From a virus, in the IMG/VR virus record IMGVR_UViG_3300043395_003362, positions 1-38,787 of that record: a DNA stretch of 38,787 nucleotides. The stretch is one strand, 5' to 3'. Below, piece by piece: positions 24,955 through 32,381 of this stretch. Position numbers and translations under genes: made by a program. The notes beneath the pieces were generated by a model that had not been told where the DNA came from, ran no database searches, and was given only the letters and a program-made list of their open reading frames with translations. Position 1 is the stretch's first letter; the number at the start of each line of letters is the position of its first letter.

Positions 24955-25286
24955 GTCGTGCTGCTATCGTTGGCGGATGGGTCGGAGTGCCCATGGACGA
25001 TGTGGGTAAGGAGGCACGCAAAGCAGGTCGGCTTTCTGAGCTGCGCGATTGTATCGTCACGCAGACGCAATTCGTCGCAAAGCTTGCTGATCACGCGCGC
25101 CTTCTCGTCGAGTTGCGCCCGCAGCCTTTGAGCGTGAAGGTTGCTTGCGTTCATCTTGCGATTGGCGAGGAGCACGGTCTGCTCGGTCACTCCATATTTC
25201 TTGGCGACGACCGCGGTCACCACGCCGCTTCGCCACTCGTCAACCATTGCGTCACGCTGTTTTTCCGTCAGCCTCTGTTTCGTCAT
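24951..25286 (-). CDS. HTH and coiled-coil protein
   Basis: A 111-residue protein starting at ATG with AGGAG upstream. Residues 5-46 (LTEKQRDAMVDEWRSGVV, AVVAKKYGVTEQTVLLANRK) form a transposase-like helix-turn-helix; residues 48-85 predict a coiled coil. C-terminal Cys88, Cys91 and two His follow. The layout is the same as the HTH protein at 24032-24478 although the sequences differ. Likely a small DNA-binding protein of the phage. Confidence 0.55.
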   Translation of the reverse strand: MTKQRLTEKQRDAMVDEWRSGVVTAVVAKKYGVTEQTVLLANRKMNASNLHAQRLRAQLDEKARVISKLCDELRLRDDTIAQLRKPTCFACLLTHIVHGHSDPSANDSSTT

Positions 25287-25310
25287 TACTGCTCCTGTTT
25301 GGGTACAGTG

Positions 25311-25544
25311 TTAATCCCTCAAAACGCGCTCGCTGTCCAATAGCTGCTCGAGTTGCTCGAGGTCTGGCGGCGTGTCGGCGGTATAGACGTCGACCGTGTC
25401 CTTCAGTAACCGGTGCAGAATCAGCGGGTGCGGGTAGTGCGGGTCGTGCCACCGTTCGATCGCGGGCGACTCAACCTTGCACGTTGCGCCACGCCGCTCG
25501 AGGAGCGCGCGTACTGCGTCGTATGTCACAGGGGAACCCTCCAT
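25311..25544 (-). CDS. hypothetical protein, 77 residues
   Basis: A small protein (MEGSPVTYDAVRALLERRGA and on) with a helical N-terminus, a His/Pro/Trp-rich middle (ERWHDPHYPHPLILHRLL) and an acidic helical end. It overlaps the preceding gene by 19 bases in another frame. No known domain. It is a member of the leftward unit by position and GC-rich third positions. Confidence 0.5.
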   Translation of the reverse strand: MEGSPVTYDAVRALLERRGATCKVESPAIERWHDPHYPHPLILHRLLKDTVDVYTADTPPDLEQLEQLLDSERVLRD

Positions 25545-25726
25545 CGCATTGCTTTATCGAGGCCAATCTTCTGTCGCTGCGATTGCAGCTCGATGCGTAA
25601 CGCGTATCGGTCGGCGTCGGTGAGCGTAAGGCCGGCGATGTACTGCGCCATGCGGCGGAGTTCGTCGAGATGCTCCATGTCGCGGATCGCGAACATGCAG
25701 TTGGAGACGTCGTCGGGGGTTGTCAC
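25526..25726 (-). CDS. hypothetical protein, 66 residues
   Basis: GTG at 25726 is chosen because it overlaps the TGA of the ERF gene (GTGA), a coupling pattern common in this unit; the open frame further upstream shadows the ERF gene. The protein, MTTPDDVSNCMFAIRDMEHL and on, is helical, with LDELRRMAQYIAGLTLTDAD resembling small phage proteins of unknown function. Confidence 0.5.
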   Translation of the reverse strand: MTTPDDVSNCMFAIRDMEHLDELRRMAQYIAGLTLTDADRYALRIELQSQRQKIGLDKAMRWRVPL

Positions 25727-26361
25727 GACGCCTGCCTCCCGCTCCGGATCTCTGCCGCGCGCTTGGCGTAGCCGGCACGTAGCCGTGCGTGGCTCGCCGC
25801 CGTGATGTCCGGGGGCACGCGTGCGCCCACGGCACGAAGGTCGTCCTCCGTTGCACACGCGGCCATGTCGACTAGCAGCGTGTCGATGCGTGCGTCTCCA
25901 TCATCACGGTTGCCGTTCGCCGCGGGGCGTTGCGGCACCTTCGGCCGGTCATCACGCCGGTCCACCTCGTGGGACTCGTCGACACGCGGCAGTAGCAGGA
26001 GGCCGCGGAGGAAGTAGCCGAGGGCATAGGTCGACGCCGTGGCGACGGCCTTGTCATGAGGCCGCCCTTTCTCGGCGATGCACGGCGTTGTACTCACGCA
26101 CGTAACGGCCTGACCGGATGCGTGCGTTACAAGGTACTCGGCGCGCAGGTCTGCGAAGTAGCCGTCACCCTCACGCGGCACGAGTGTGTGCGACAGGGGG
26201 ATGACGGCGAGGCCTTCGGAGGCGAGGGCGATGCGTGCCTCGTCGATCAGCGATTCGGCTGAGGCGTACTTGTACTTGTGGAACGCATTGAGGGCGCCTT
26301 TGTCGACGGGGTTGGCGCGGGCGATCGCGCGGGCGAGGGCGGCGTTTAGATCGGGGGTCAT
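25723..26361 (-). CDS. erf: ERF-family single-strand annealing protein
   Basis: A 212-residue recombinase. The conserved ERF pattern is present: YKYASAESLIDEARIALASE near residues 30-49, VPREGDGYFADLRAEYLVTH, and GRPHDKAVATASTYALGYFL then RGLLLLPRVDE. ERF proteins bind ssDNA and anneal complementary strands, promoting circularisation or recombination of phage DNA. Residues 130-155 are a charged linker and the tail is a small helical domain. It pairs with the exonuclease at 22881-23759 in the same leftward unit. Confidence 0.8.
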   Translation of the reverse strand: MTPDLNAALARAIARANPVDKGALNAFHKYKYASAESLIDEARIALASEGLAVIPLSHTLVPREGDGYFADLRAEYLVTHASGQAVTCVSTTPCIAEKGRPHDKAVATASTYALGYFLRGLLLLPRVDESHEVDRRDDRPKVPQRPAANGNRDDGDARIDTLLVDMAACATEDDLRAVGARVPPDITAASHARLRAGYAKRAAEIRSGRQAS

Positions 26362-26813
26362 TTGTCGGCCTCGATTGCGGCAAAGGCGGATGCTTCAGCT
26401 TCCAGCGCTGCAACTTGGCCGATCGTGATCGCCTCATACTTCCGACGTATCTCCTCGGAGCGGATCCGTGCAATCACAGCAATGCGTTGCAGGACTTCTG
26501 GCGACTCCAGGTCGGCGCCGCAGATTTGCGTGCTCCACGACCTTCCCCTGTAGGTTTTGTCAGTGTCGTACGGCTTCCGTTGGTGGCGGTATTCGTTAGA
26601 GCCCTGATCGCTCCAATGTAGCGTGACCCCCAGATCTTCGATCTGATGCTCTTCCTTGATCCAGTAGTCATTGCCCGGAGTGCGCGATGCCGCCATAGCC
26701 TGCGCCGCAGGCTCCATGGTCAGCTGGATGCGTTCTAACGCAGCCTTGCGCTCCGCGTCCGCGCGCGCTGTGGCGACGAGGGTGCGCTGATAGGTCGTCT
26801 CTTCATTGCTCAC
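26358..26813 (-). CDS. hypothetical protein, 151 residues
   Basis: Starts at GTG 26813 with GGAG nearby and overlaps the ERF start by four bases (ATGA). Residues 1-45 are helical and basic; 46-90 hold aromatic and charged residues (NDYWIKEEHQIEDLGVTLHW, YRGRSWSTQICG); the end is helical and Ala/Glu-rich. No known domain. It may assist the recombination proteins, as adjacent genes often do, but this is only context. Confidence 0.55.
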   Translation of the reverse strand: MSNEETTYQRTLVATARADAERKAALERIQLTMEPAAQAMAASRTPGNDYWIKEEHQIEDLGVTLHWSDQGSNEYRHQRKPYDTDKTYRGRSWSTQICGADLESPEVLQRIAVIARIRSEEIRRKYEAITIGQVAALEAEASAFAAIEADK

Positions 26814-26863
26814 GTTCTTACTCCTGTCCTGTGTTGCGTTACGTACTACGTACCGAGCGTGGG

Positions 26864-27322
26864 TCAGTCCCTCTCATAGCGCGCAACGATCGCGCGCACC
26901 TGCCGGTCATACGACCGCCGGAACTCGACCTCCCACAGCCCCGCATCGGCGCCGGCGGGGGCGTCCGGGATCTCGGACACGTCCTCAACCGCCCACCGCA
27001 CGCCCGAGGGCCAGTCTGACTCAATATCCGCCCAATCATACTCGGCCTGCTCCTCGCCGAGTTGGTGTGCGACGGCGATCACGGAGCGCTCGTGGATGAT
27101 CGCGACCTCGGCGGCCGAGAGTTCGTCGTTAATCGCGCAGCTCTCATTGAACGCGACGATCGACACGCGAGCGGCGGCGATCAGGTCCGCGGATGTGGCG
27201 TAGGTGTCGGGCGGAATCTCGTCGATCTCCTGCGCCAGGTTGCGCAGCTGCGTCGCCGTGAGGCGCGTGCGCGGGACCAGGAGCAACGAGCGGAGGCGGG
27301 TGCTAAAGTCGTTTGCTTCCAC
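26864..27322 (-). CDS. hypothetical acidic protein, 152 residues
   Basis: Starts at GTG 27322 with AAAGGA before it. The protein is Ala/Glu/Asp-rich and helical (LTATQLRNLAQEIDEIPPD, LSAAEVAIIHERSVIAVAHQ) with a Trp-containing acidic stretch (YDWADIESDWPSGVRW). No domain is recognised. It is the second gene of the leftward unit. Confidence 0.55.
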   Translation of the reverse strand: MEANDFSTRLRSLLLVPRTRLTATQLRNLAQEIDEIPPDTYATSADLIAAARVSIVAFNESCAINDELSAAEVAIIHERSVIAVAHQLGEEQAEYDWADIESDWPSGVRWAVEDVSEIPDAPAGADAGLWEVEFRRSYDRQVRAIVARYERD

Positions 27323-27334
27323 GGTGTTAATCCT

Positions 27335-27613
27335 TTATCGACGAAGAGCTGCGAGGTTGACCTCGTAGCAGTCATTGCAATCGCAGGTGTACTTGTGCTC
27401 GGCGTGCACGGCGCGGTAGTCCGCAGCGACCATCGCGAGAGTACAGAGGCCGCTCGCAGTGAGGGCGACGGTGTACCGGAGCGACATGACGTCTTTCTCG
27501 ATCGCCGGACCGCAGCGGTGGCCGCCGACGGTGTCACGGATGGTTTTGCGCAGGCCTGCATTGCTGCGCCCTTCAAAGTGACGCTCGAACTTCCGCTTGG
27601 TGGCTGCTTCCAT
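27335..27613 (-). CDS. hypothetical protein with C-terminal Cys cluster, first leftward gene
   Basis: A 92-residue protein from ATG 27613; an upstream codon at 27694 would run into the promoter region. The N-terminus is basic (KRKFERHFEGRSNAGLRKT), the middle is a short hydrophobic stretch (TASGLCTLAMVAA), and the end carries CDCNDC, possibly a metal site. As the first gene from the leftward promoter it is probably made early. Function unknown. Confidence 0.5.
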   Translation of the reverse strand: MEAATKRKFERHFEGRSNAGLRKTIRDTVGGHRCGPAIEKDVMSLRYTVALTASGLCTLAMVAADYRAVHAEHKYTCDCNDCYEVNLAALRR

Positions 27614-27753
27614 GCCCACGTCATACCTCGCACCCCTGCCATTGGCTAGTGTTATTATCTGAAAGATCGCAGCTATTTCACAACCCCGTGACAACGCTAA
27701 TGTTTTTAGCCTATATCTTGCATTGTCAATAACGCTGGCGTAGAAGAGATCTT
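27614..27753. promoter_or_regulatory. divergent promoter and operator region
   Basis: About 140 bases, more AT-rich than the rest, between the leftward unit and the XRE regulator. Leftward: TTGACA on the minus strand (27729-27724) with TAAAAA at 15 bases (27708-27703). Rightward: GTGACA (27688-27693) and TATATC (27712-27717), 18 bases apart. Three related half-sites are seen: AGTGTTATT on the plus strand at 27648-27656, and on the minus strand AGCGTTGT (27698-27691) and AGCGTTATT (27736-27728). Two overlap the promoters, as repressor sites would. Confidence 0.55.
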
Positions 27754-28026
27754 GTGGGACGCCGTATCGACAAGCACACGACCATCCTCCGGTTACGCCT
27801 GGGCGCGTACATTCGCGCCGAGAGGCACCGTAAGGAGATTGGCCTCAACGAGTTCGCGGAACGTTGCGACGTGATAAGGGGCGCCGTGACGGCATGGGAG
27901 CGGGGCGTCACGTTCCCGGCGATTGACCGCCTGCCGAAGATCGCGGACGCTCTTGGTGTGTCGCTCTTCGAGATCTTGCATGTGATCTACGGCGCGCTCC
28001 TCGAACGGCCCCGCAAGGCCGCCTAG
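27754..28026 (+). CDS. XRE-family transcription regulator
   Basis: A 90-residue protein from GTG 27754. Residues 13-75 form a Cro/CI-type helix-turn-helix: GLNEFAERCDVIRGAVTAWE gives helices 2 and 3, and FPAIDRLPKIADALGVSLFE helices 4 and 5. It lacks a self-cleaving protease domain. Sitting next to the divergent control region, it probably binds the half-sites there to balance leftward and rightward transcription. It could be a Cro-like switch protein or a simple early repressor; no integrase is seen. Confidence 0.75.
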   Translation: MGRRIDKHTTILRLRLGAYIRAERHRKEIGLNEFAERCDVIRGAVTAWERGVTFPAIDRLPKIADALGVSLFEILHVIYGALLERPRKAA

Positions 28027-28511
28027 TGGCGGACCTGTCGCGTGAGGCCCGCGCGCTGCTCCTCTTGCTCGACCATATGCTGGCGCCCCTCAATGAGCTC
28101 GTAGAGCAGAGCTATATACGGTGGGGGCAGAGCGGCATCGAACGCGCCGAGTCGCCACGGGCGACGCCGAAGCCACCGCCGGCGAGTCGCGCGGTCCTGT
28201 CGATCGACGAAATCTGGGAGCGCCACATGTCGCGCACCCGCTATGTCACCGAGGTCGCGGGCGATGCGATGACGGGCGAACCGGTGCCGCTACCTGCGGA
28301 CTGGATCCCATCGCGCAACGCAGCGCTCCTCGCGCGCGACCTCGGCCTCAACCTCGCCGACGAGGTGGCCGAGTTCCGCCGGCTGCATACCCATAGGGGG
28401 ACGGTGCGTACGCGGTGGCATCAGAGCTTCGCGTGGCACTTGTACGCGGCGGCGAAGCAAGCGGCAGCGGACGAAGCGCAGGTGCCGCTGGCGCTAGGGC
28501 CACGGACGTGA
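28026..28511 (+). CDS. putative replication protein with DnaT-like domain
   Basis: A 161-residue protein whose GTG overlaps the regulator's stop by one base (TAGTG). Residues 1-50 are helical and 45-60 Pro-rich. The C-terminal part, PLPADWIPSRNAALLARDLG then DEVAEFRRLHTHRGTVRTRW and HQSFAWHLY, matches the short DnaT-type ssDNA-binding domain found in phage primosomal proteins (W-x-P, E-F-x-x-x, W-x-x-x-F-x-W/H). It may load the phage helicase encoded downstream. Confidence 0.6.
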   Translation: MADLSREARALLLLLDHMLAPLNELVEQSYIRWGQSGIERAESPRATPKPPPASRAVLSIDEIWERHMSRTRYVTEVAGDAMTGEPVPLPADWIPSRNAALLARDLGLNLADEVAEFRRLHTHRGTVRTRWHQSFAWHLYAAAKQAAADEAQVPLALGPRT

Positions 28512-29119
28512 TCGCTGCGCTCTTTGTGGCAACGGGCGGTTGTTACTTCGGGCTGCCCGAGGTTGATCCATGGGATGAGTCGCGCGATGCTCGGCGTTAC
28601 ACCGGGCCATGGCCGGTCGTCGCGCATCCCCCGTGCGCGCGATGGTGCCGCCTGGCTGGCCTCGTGGAAGCGCGCTGGGGCCACAAGCGCGGCGACGATG
28701 GCGGATGCTTTGCCGCAGCCCTAGCGGCCGTGAGGCGCTTTGGCGGCATCCTCGAGCATCCGGCCTACAGTGACGCATGGGATGCGTTCGATCTGCCGCG
28801 CCCGCTGCGGGGCGGCGGCTGGCAACGGGGGATGTGTGGCGGTTTTTCGACGCACGTTGAACAGGGCCGCTACGGGCATGTCGCGAAAAAGGCGACGTGG
28901 CTGTATGCGTACGGCACGGATCTACCGGCGATGCGCTGGGGCTACCAGGGCGACGCGAGCAGCAATGCGGCGGTAAGCTGGTGCGGGAATCGCACGGGCA
29001 AATTTGGCAAACGCGCCAGGGTAGGGGCGACCGCAGGCGCAGCGACCCCCGTTGAGTTTCGCGATCAGCTCGTCGCAATCGCGCGCAGCGCGCTATTGAC
29101 GCCAACAAACCGAACATAG
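28508..29119 (+). CDS. small C5-methyltransferase-like protein
   Basis: A 203-residue protein from GTG 28508, which overlaps the previous TGA (GTGA). Motifs appear in the order of cytosine C5-methyltransferases: LFVATGGCYFGL (like motif I) at 5-16, AHPPCARW (motif IV with possible catalytic Cys43), GGILEHPAYS (motif VI, Glu83), and VEQGRYGHVAKKATWLYAYG (like motif VIII). It is much shorter than a normal DNA methyltransferase and has no room for a full target-recognition domain. It may modify a nucleotide, or be an inactive or divergent relative. Confidence 0.5.
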   Translation: MIAALFVATGGCYFGLPEVDPWDESRDARRYTGPWPVVAHPPCARWCRLAGLVEARWGHKRGDDGGCFAAALAAVRRFGGILEHPAYSDAWDAFDLPRPLRGGGWQRGMCGGFSTHVEQGRYGHVAKKATWLYAYGTDLPAMRWGYQGDASSNAAVSWCGNRTGKFGKRARVGATAGAATPVEFRDQLVAIARSALLTPTNRT

Positions 29120-29263
29120 CGACCACGCTCGATCGCGGCCACGCATCGCGATCATCACCGGCCGTACCTCGCCGCATGTCTCACATGGGCGTGATAGGTC
29201 GTCGGTGTGCCATGGGGCAGGGGAGCGCGCCTGTGGGTTGCGAGCGCGCCACGCGTTACCCAC
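29093..29263 (-). CDS. small zinc-finger-like protein
   Basis: A 56-residue protein from GTG 29263, which overlaps the nuclease stop codon region; a longer frame to 29320 lies inside the nuclease gene. It contains CETCGEV and CSVC, two Cys pairs spaced 21 residues apart, a typical zinc-ribbon. Its 3' end converges with and overlaps the 3' end of the methyltransferase-like gene by 27 bases. Role unknown; probably co-transcribed with the nuclease. Confidence 0.5.
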   Translation of the reverse strand: MGNAWRARNPQARSPAPWHTDDLSRPCETCGEVRPVMIAMRGRDRAWSLCSVCWRQ

Positions 29264-29597
29264 GGATGGACTCGTCGATCTGGCGTAGCACCGCGAGGGC
29301 TTCGTCCGGCGTCCGGACAATCGACGGCGGCGCCCCGAGCCACGTCGCCCACCACTTCTGTTGACAGGGTGTGAGGCCGCGCGCGTCGGGGCGTTGGCCC
29401 TGCGAGGTTTGGCGCAGTGTCTTGCCCGTCACCGTGAGGTGCTTGACCTCGAGAAGTCGATCGTGGCCGCGGTAGCCGACGAGCAAGTCCGGCACGCCGT
29501 CCTGTGAGATCTTGGTCACGCTAGCGCCCGCGGCGCGCAGTGCGTCGACGATCGGCCCCTCGTTGGTGTCGCGTTGCGCGAACCGACGCATCCCCAT
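29256..29597 (-). CDS. VRR-NUC-like PD-(D/E)XK nuclease
   Basis: A 113-residue protein from ATG 29597. The motif GVPDLLVGYRGHDRLLEVKH has the Asp and E-x-K of the PD-(D/E)XK fold as arranged in small VRR-NUC proteins, and LTPCQQKWWATWLGA follows as in that family. Phage members are thought to act on branched or replicating DNA. It is on the minus strand among rightward replication genes and has its own divergent promoter region to the right. Confidence 0.65.
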   Translation of the reverse strand: MGMRRFAQRDTNEGPIVDALRAAGASVTKISQDGVPDLLVGYRGHDRLLEVKHLTVTGKTLRQTSQGQRPDARGLTPCQQKWWATWLGAPPSIVRTPDEALAVLRQIDESIRG

Positions 29598-29882
29598 GGC
29601 CGGTAGCGTACCCCTGGGGTGCGACACCCAAGGGATGGCGTAGATCGGTCCGGATTGCTGTTCACTTCCGGAGCCAAATTGTGGACTCTGAGCGCGGGAT
29701 GGGGGAGAACCGCGTGCGCAGCGCATTCGAAGACCACCGGGCTGCAACCCGGTTGTCCTCAGCCTGGATCGAGATCCAGGCCGATTGTCTGCGGAAGGAC
29801 CGTCATCCTTGCGACAACTAAAGACCGTTTATCACGCGCCCAGGGCGCTATCAAGTTTCTTCGCCACCGACGAGAAACCGGC
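29598..29882. promoter_or_regulatory. divergent intergenic region with dyads
   Basis: A 285-base gap between nuclease and primase starts. Visible dyads: CCTGGGGTG-cga-CACCCAAGG (29613-29633, one mismatch), ACCGGG-ctgcaa-CCCGGT (29736-29753), and CCTGGATC-ga-GATCCAGG (29763-29780, perfect). GGAAGGA lies at 29793-29799 without an in-frame start close behind. The primase frame is open through here but shows no convincing coding signal. The dyads could be operators, terminators or RNA hairpins. No clear tRNA is present. Confidence 0.4.
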
Positions 29883-30935
29883 GTGAAAACGCCGGACTAT
29901 ATCGAGCGAATGCGGGGGCGTCGTGTGATCGACGTCGCGCGAATGTTGGGGCACGAGGTGCGCGAGTCGGCTGGCAAGCCGTCGATCGTTGGTTGCCCGA
30001 ATCCGAAATGCCGGGCCGCCAAGCGGCACACCAAGAGCGGCGACAAGCGCGGAGCGATCTTCGTCCTCCCCGATGGCACTGGGTGGTGGTGCGTCCAATG
30101 CGAGGAGCGTGGAGATTCGATCGCGTTCGTTGCGCTCGACCTCGATGGAACACGTGATCCGATCGGGCCCCAAGCGCGCGAGTGGATGATCGCATACACG
30201 GGGGCGGAGCGCGTCGCCGAGCGTGAGAAGCCGCTACCGAAGTACGTCGCCGCACCAACGCCGGCGCCGCGATATCCGCCCACGGAGGAGGTACTCGAGC
30301 GGTGGCAGTCGACGCAGTTCGTCACGCGCCTGAAACTGTGGACCGACGAAGAATGGCGCGAAGCGTACCCGCTCCACGAGTCGCAGATCACGACGGCAGA
30401 AAAGTGGTTGTTGTCCAAACGCATCAACCCAACGGCGGTACGCGAGCGCGATTTGGCGCGCGTCTGCTGCCGACTGCACACATGGGGTCGTCTCATCGTG
30501 CCGCTCTTCGATGTCGAGGGCGTGATGCGGTCGATGATCTACCGCAGCGTTAAAGGCGAGGAGCCGAAGTCGCTATTCATCAAGGGCTATGAGCGACGCG
30601 GCCTGTGTTTCGGCGTGATTCCGACGACGCCGACGAAGCTCATCATCGTCGAGGGTGAGAAGAAGTACCTCCAGCACGTCGCCAATGAAACGCCGCTTCC
30701 CGACGGAACATCGTGCATCGGGATCGAGAGCGGCGCGTGGACGGATGCGCACGCCGCGCGCCTCGCCGACGGCTCGTCGGTAATCGTACGGACAGATCCG
30801 GACAAGCAAGGCGCGTCCTACGCGACGCACATCCGGCGAACGCTTGAAGACAGAGTTAATGCCGGAACCATCCGGCTTGGTTACCAGGGGCTCACTTTCA
30901 ACCGACAAACAGGTCGGGTGGAGGTGCGCAAGTGA
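29883..30935 (+). CDS. DNA primase with zinc ribbon and TOPRIM-like motifs
   Basis: A 350-residue protein if read from GTG 29883; ATG 29910 is an alternative and the true start is uncertain because the frame is open further upstream. Residues 35-80 hold a zinc ribbon (GCPNPKC and WWCVQC). Near residues 260-310 are KLIIVEGEKK and VIVRTDPDKQG, the Glu and D-x-D of a TOPRIM site. It would lay primers for host polymerase at the fork opened by the helicase downstream. Its TGA overlaps the helicase GTG by four bases. Confidence 0.75.
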   Translation: MKTPDYIERMRGRRVIDVARMLGHEVRESAGKPSIVGCPNPKCRAAKRHTKSGDKRGAIFVLPDGTGWWCVQCEERGDSIAFVALDLDGTRDPIGPQAREWMIAYTGAERVAEREKPLPKYVAAPTPAPRYPPTEEVLERWQSTQFVTRLKLWTDEEWREAYPLHESQITTAEKWLLSKRINPTAVRERDLARVCCRLHTWGRLIVPLFDVEGVMRSMIYRSVKGEEPKSLFIKGYERRGLCFGVIPTTPTKLIIVEGEKKYLQHVANETPLPDGTSCIGIESGAWTDAHAARLADGSSVIVRTDPDKQGASYATHIRRTLEDRVNAGTIRLGYQGLTFNRQTGRVEVRK

Positions 30936-32206
30936 GCGAGGGACCGATGGAGCCAGTGGATGACATCATCGAGGCAACGGGCGAGCTTCCCGGCGAGGAC
31001 AACCTGGAATGGGAAGCGCCGAAGCCGCCAAGTCTCAAGATCGTCGACGCGCCAGAGGCGCCCCCGCTTAACTGGTATCAACCCGATACCGCCGATTTGC
31101 TGATCGGAAATTCAGAACTGCCGTGGGTGAGCTTTCACCTCAGCGGATTCGAGATATCCCGCCTGCGTGTCGGGACGGCCGCGGTGATCACAGCGCCCAC
31201 CGGCGCTGGCAAGTCGAGCTTGGCGATTCAGCTCGCCGCTGAGCACGCGCGCAGAGTCGGCCCAGTTGTGTATCTTTCGCTCGAGCTCGACGCCGATGTC
31301 GTGTCCGCGCGCATCGTAGGTCAAGAGTGCGCCGCCTCATGGGAAGGAGTCCTTAGGCTGTCCGAGGTCTCGCGCGAGGACGTGCATCGCGTCCTCGGCG
31401 AACTGCACCGCATGTACACGCTGAGCGAAGGCGATGCCACGCTCGAAAAGACCGAGCGCGCCCTCGGCATCTTGCGCGATCGGTGTCCAGGCGAACCGCC
31501 ACTCGTCGTGATCGATTACCTCCAGCTGCTCGAAAGCTCCGAAAGAGAGGAACGCACCCGCGTCTCCCGGATCGCCGAGCAGGTCCGGCAGTTCACCGTG
31601 CGGCACAAGGTGGTGACGCTTGCGGTCGCACAGACCTCGCGCGGCAACGCCAAGAGTTTGCGAGATGGCGAGCTGTTCGGCGCCGACACGACGTCGACGG
31701 CCGCGGAGTCGTCCCAGATCGAGAAGATGGCGACGCGGACATTCTCGATCGGCGGCGTACGGGAGCGAGATGATGGCTGCTTCGATATCGACTTAAATAC
31801 CGGGAAGTCCCGTTTCGGCGGCGGGGATCAGGTCTGGCCGGCTATCTACAACGGCCGCACGGGCCGCTGGTCCGTCATGGGTGCGGCGTCGTCCGCGACG
31901 CAGGTGCGGGAGGAGCGCAGAGAAAAGAAGACGGACGCGCGCGGGCTCGGCACCGCCAGGGCGATCCAAGCCGAGCTAGAGCAGTCTCCGGAGCCACGGT
32001 CCCGGGCCGCGCTCGCATTGGCCCTCGGCTTTCGAAAAGCGGACGTATTGACGGCAGTTCGTTCTCTCGTTCAGGACCCGAGTTCAGGTGTCGTCGAGGT
32101 ACGAGGATCTCGCACAGGCGGTGCTTGGCCCCTGTGGACTAAGAAAAATGCTGATACAAATGGCCTGGACATCGTGCCGCTAGGCGCCTCCGAGTTCACG
32201 GACTAG
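30932..32206 (+). CDS. DnaB-like replicative helicase
   Basis: A 424-residue RecA-fold helicase. Walker A APTGAGKSS is at 88-96; VVYLSLELD at 112-120 corresponds to the motif holding the catalytic Glu; Walker B is VVIDYLQLL with Asp195; LAVAQTSRGNAKSLRDG follows. The N-terminal DnaB domain is replaced by about 60 acidic, probably disordered residues, as in phage RepA-type and AAA_25 helicases. Residues 340-400 look like a winged helix. It is coupled to the primase and is followed by a repeat array that may be an origin. Confidence 0.8.
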   Translation: MSEGPMEPVDDIIEATGELPGEDNLEWEAPKPPSLKIVDAPEAPPLNWYQPDTADLLIGNSELPWVSFHLSGFEISRLRVGTAAVITAPTGAGKSSLAIQLAAEHARRVGPVVYLSLELDADVVSARIVGQECAASWEGVLRLSEVSREDVHRVLGELHRMYTLSEGDATLEKTERALGILRDRCPGEPPLVVIDYLQLLESSEREERTRVSRIAEQVRQFTVRHKVVTLAVAQTSRGNAKSLRDGELFGADTTSTAAESSQIEKMATRTFSIGGVRERDDGCFDIDLNTGKSRFGGGDQVWPAIYNGRTGRWSVMGAASSATQVREERREKKTDARGLGTARAIQAELEQSPEPRSRAALALALGFRKADVLTAVRSLVQDPSSGVVEVRGSRTGGAWPLWTKKNADTNGLDIVPLGASEFTD

Positions 32207-32381
32207 CTTATTCACAGGACCGGTTCCCACCGGTTCCGGACCGGTACGGGAACCACCGTCCGGACCGGTTCCCGGACCTATATAGGTCCGGAACCGGAAC
32301 CGGTCTCCCGCGGAACCGAAAAACCTCCGGAACCGGTCTAGCCTGGCGTCGCCCATCACACCCCTGCGCTAAGGTTCAGTT
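32207..32381. promoter_or_regulatory. symmetric ACCGGTTCC repeat array, origin-like
   Basis: The gap between helicase and SSB holds ACCGGTTCC at 32219, 32229 and 32264, a variant at 32240, then a perfect 20-bp palindrome at 32272-32291 with TATATA at its centre, then inverse units GGAACCGG(T) at 32290, 32296, 32312 (variant) and 32329. Units point one way left of the centre and the other way to the right. Such ordered repeats with an AT core are typical of protein-bound origins, but an operator for SSB transcription is also possible. Confidence 0.65.
32272..32291. repeat. perfect 20-bp palindrome
   Basis: CCGGACCTAT then ATAGGTCCGG reads the same on both strands. The symmetry extends outward through CCGGTT on the left and AACCGG on the right with a single extra C, giving over 30 bases of cruciform-forming sequence. 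The central CTATATAG is the most AT-rich spot in the array. Confidence 0.9.

Noticed and set aside
29700-29790. Possible tRNA, because of TTCGAA and several stems
   Set aside because: The stems do not form an acceptor, D, anticodon and T-arm set of proper lengths.
29619-29882. N-terminal extension of the primase to 29619
   Set aside because: The extension has no family resemblance, covers several dyads of an intergenic region and lacks a proper start signal; the zinc ribbon lies well after 29883.
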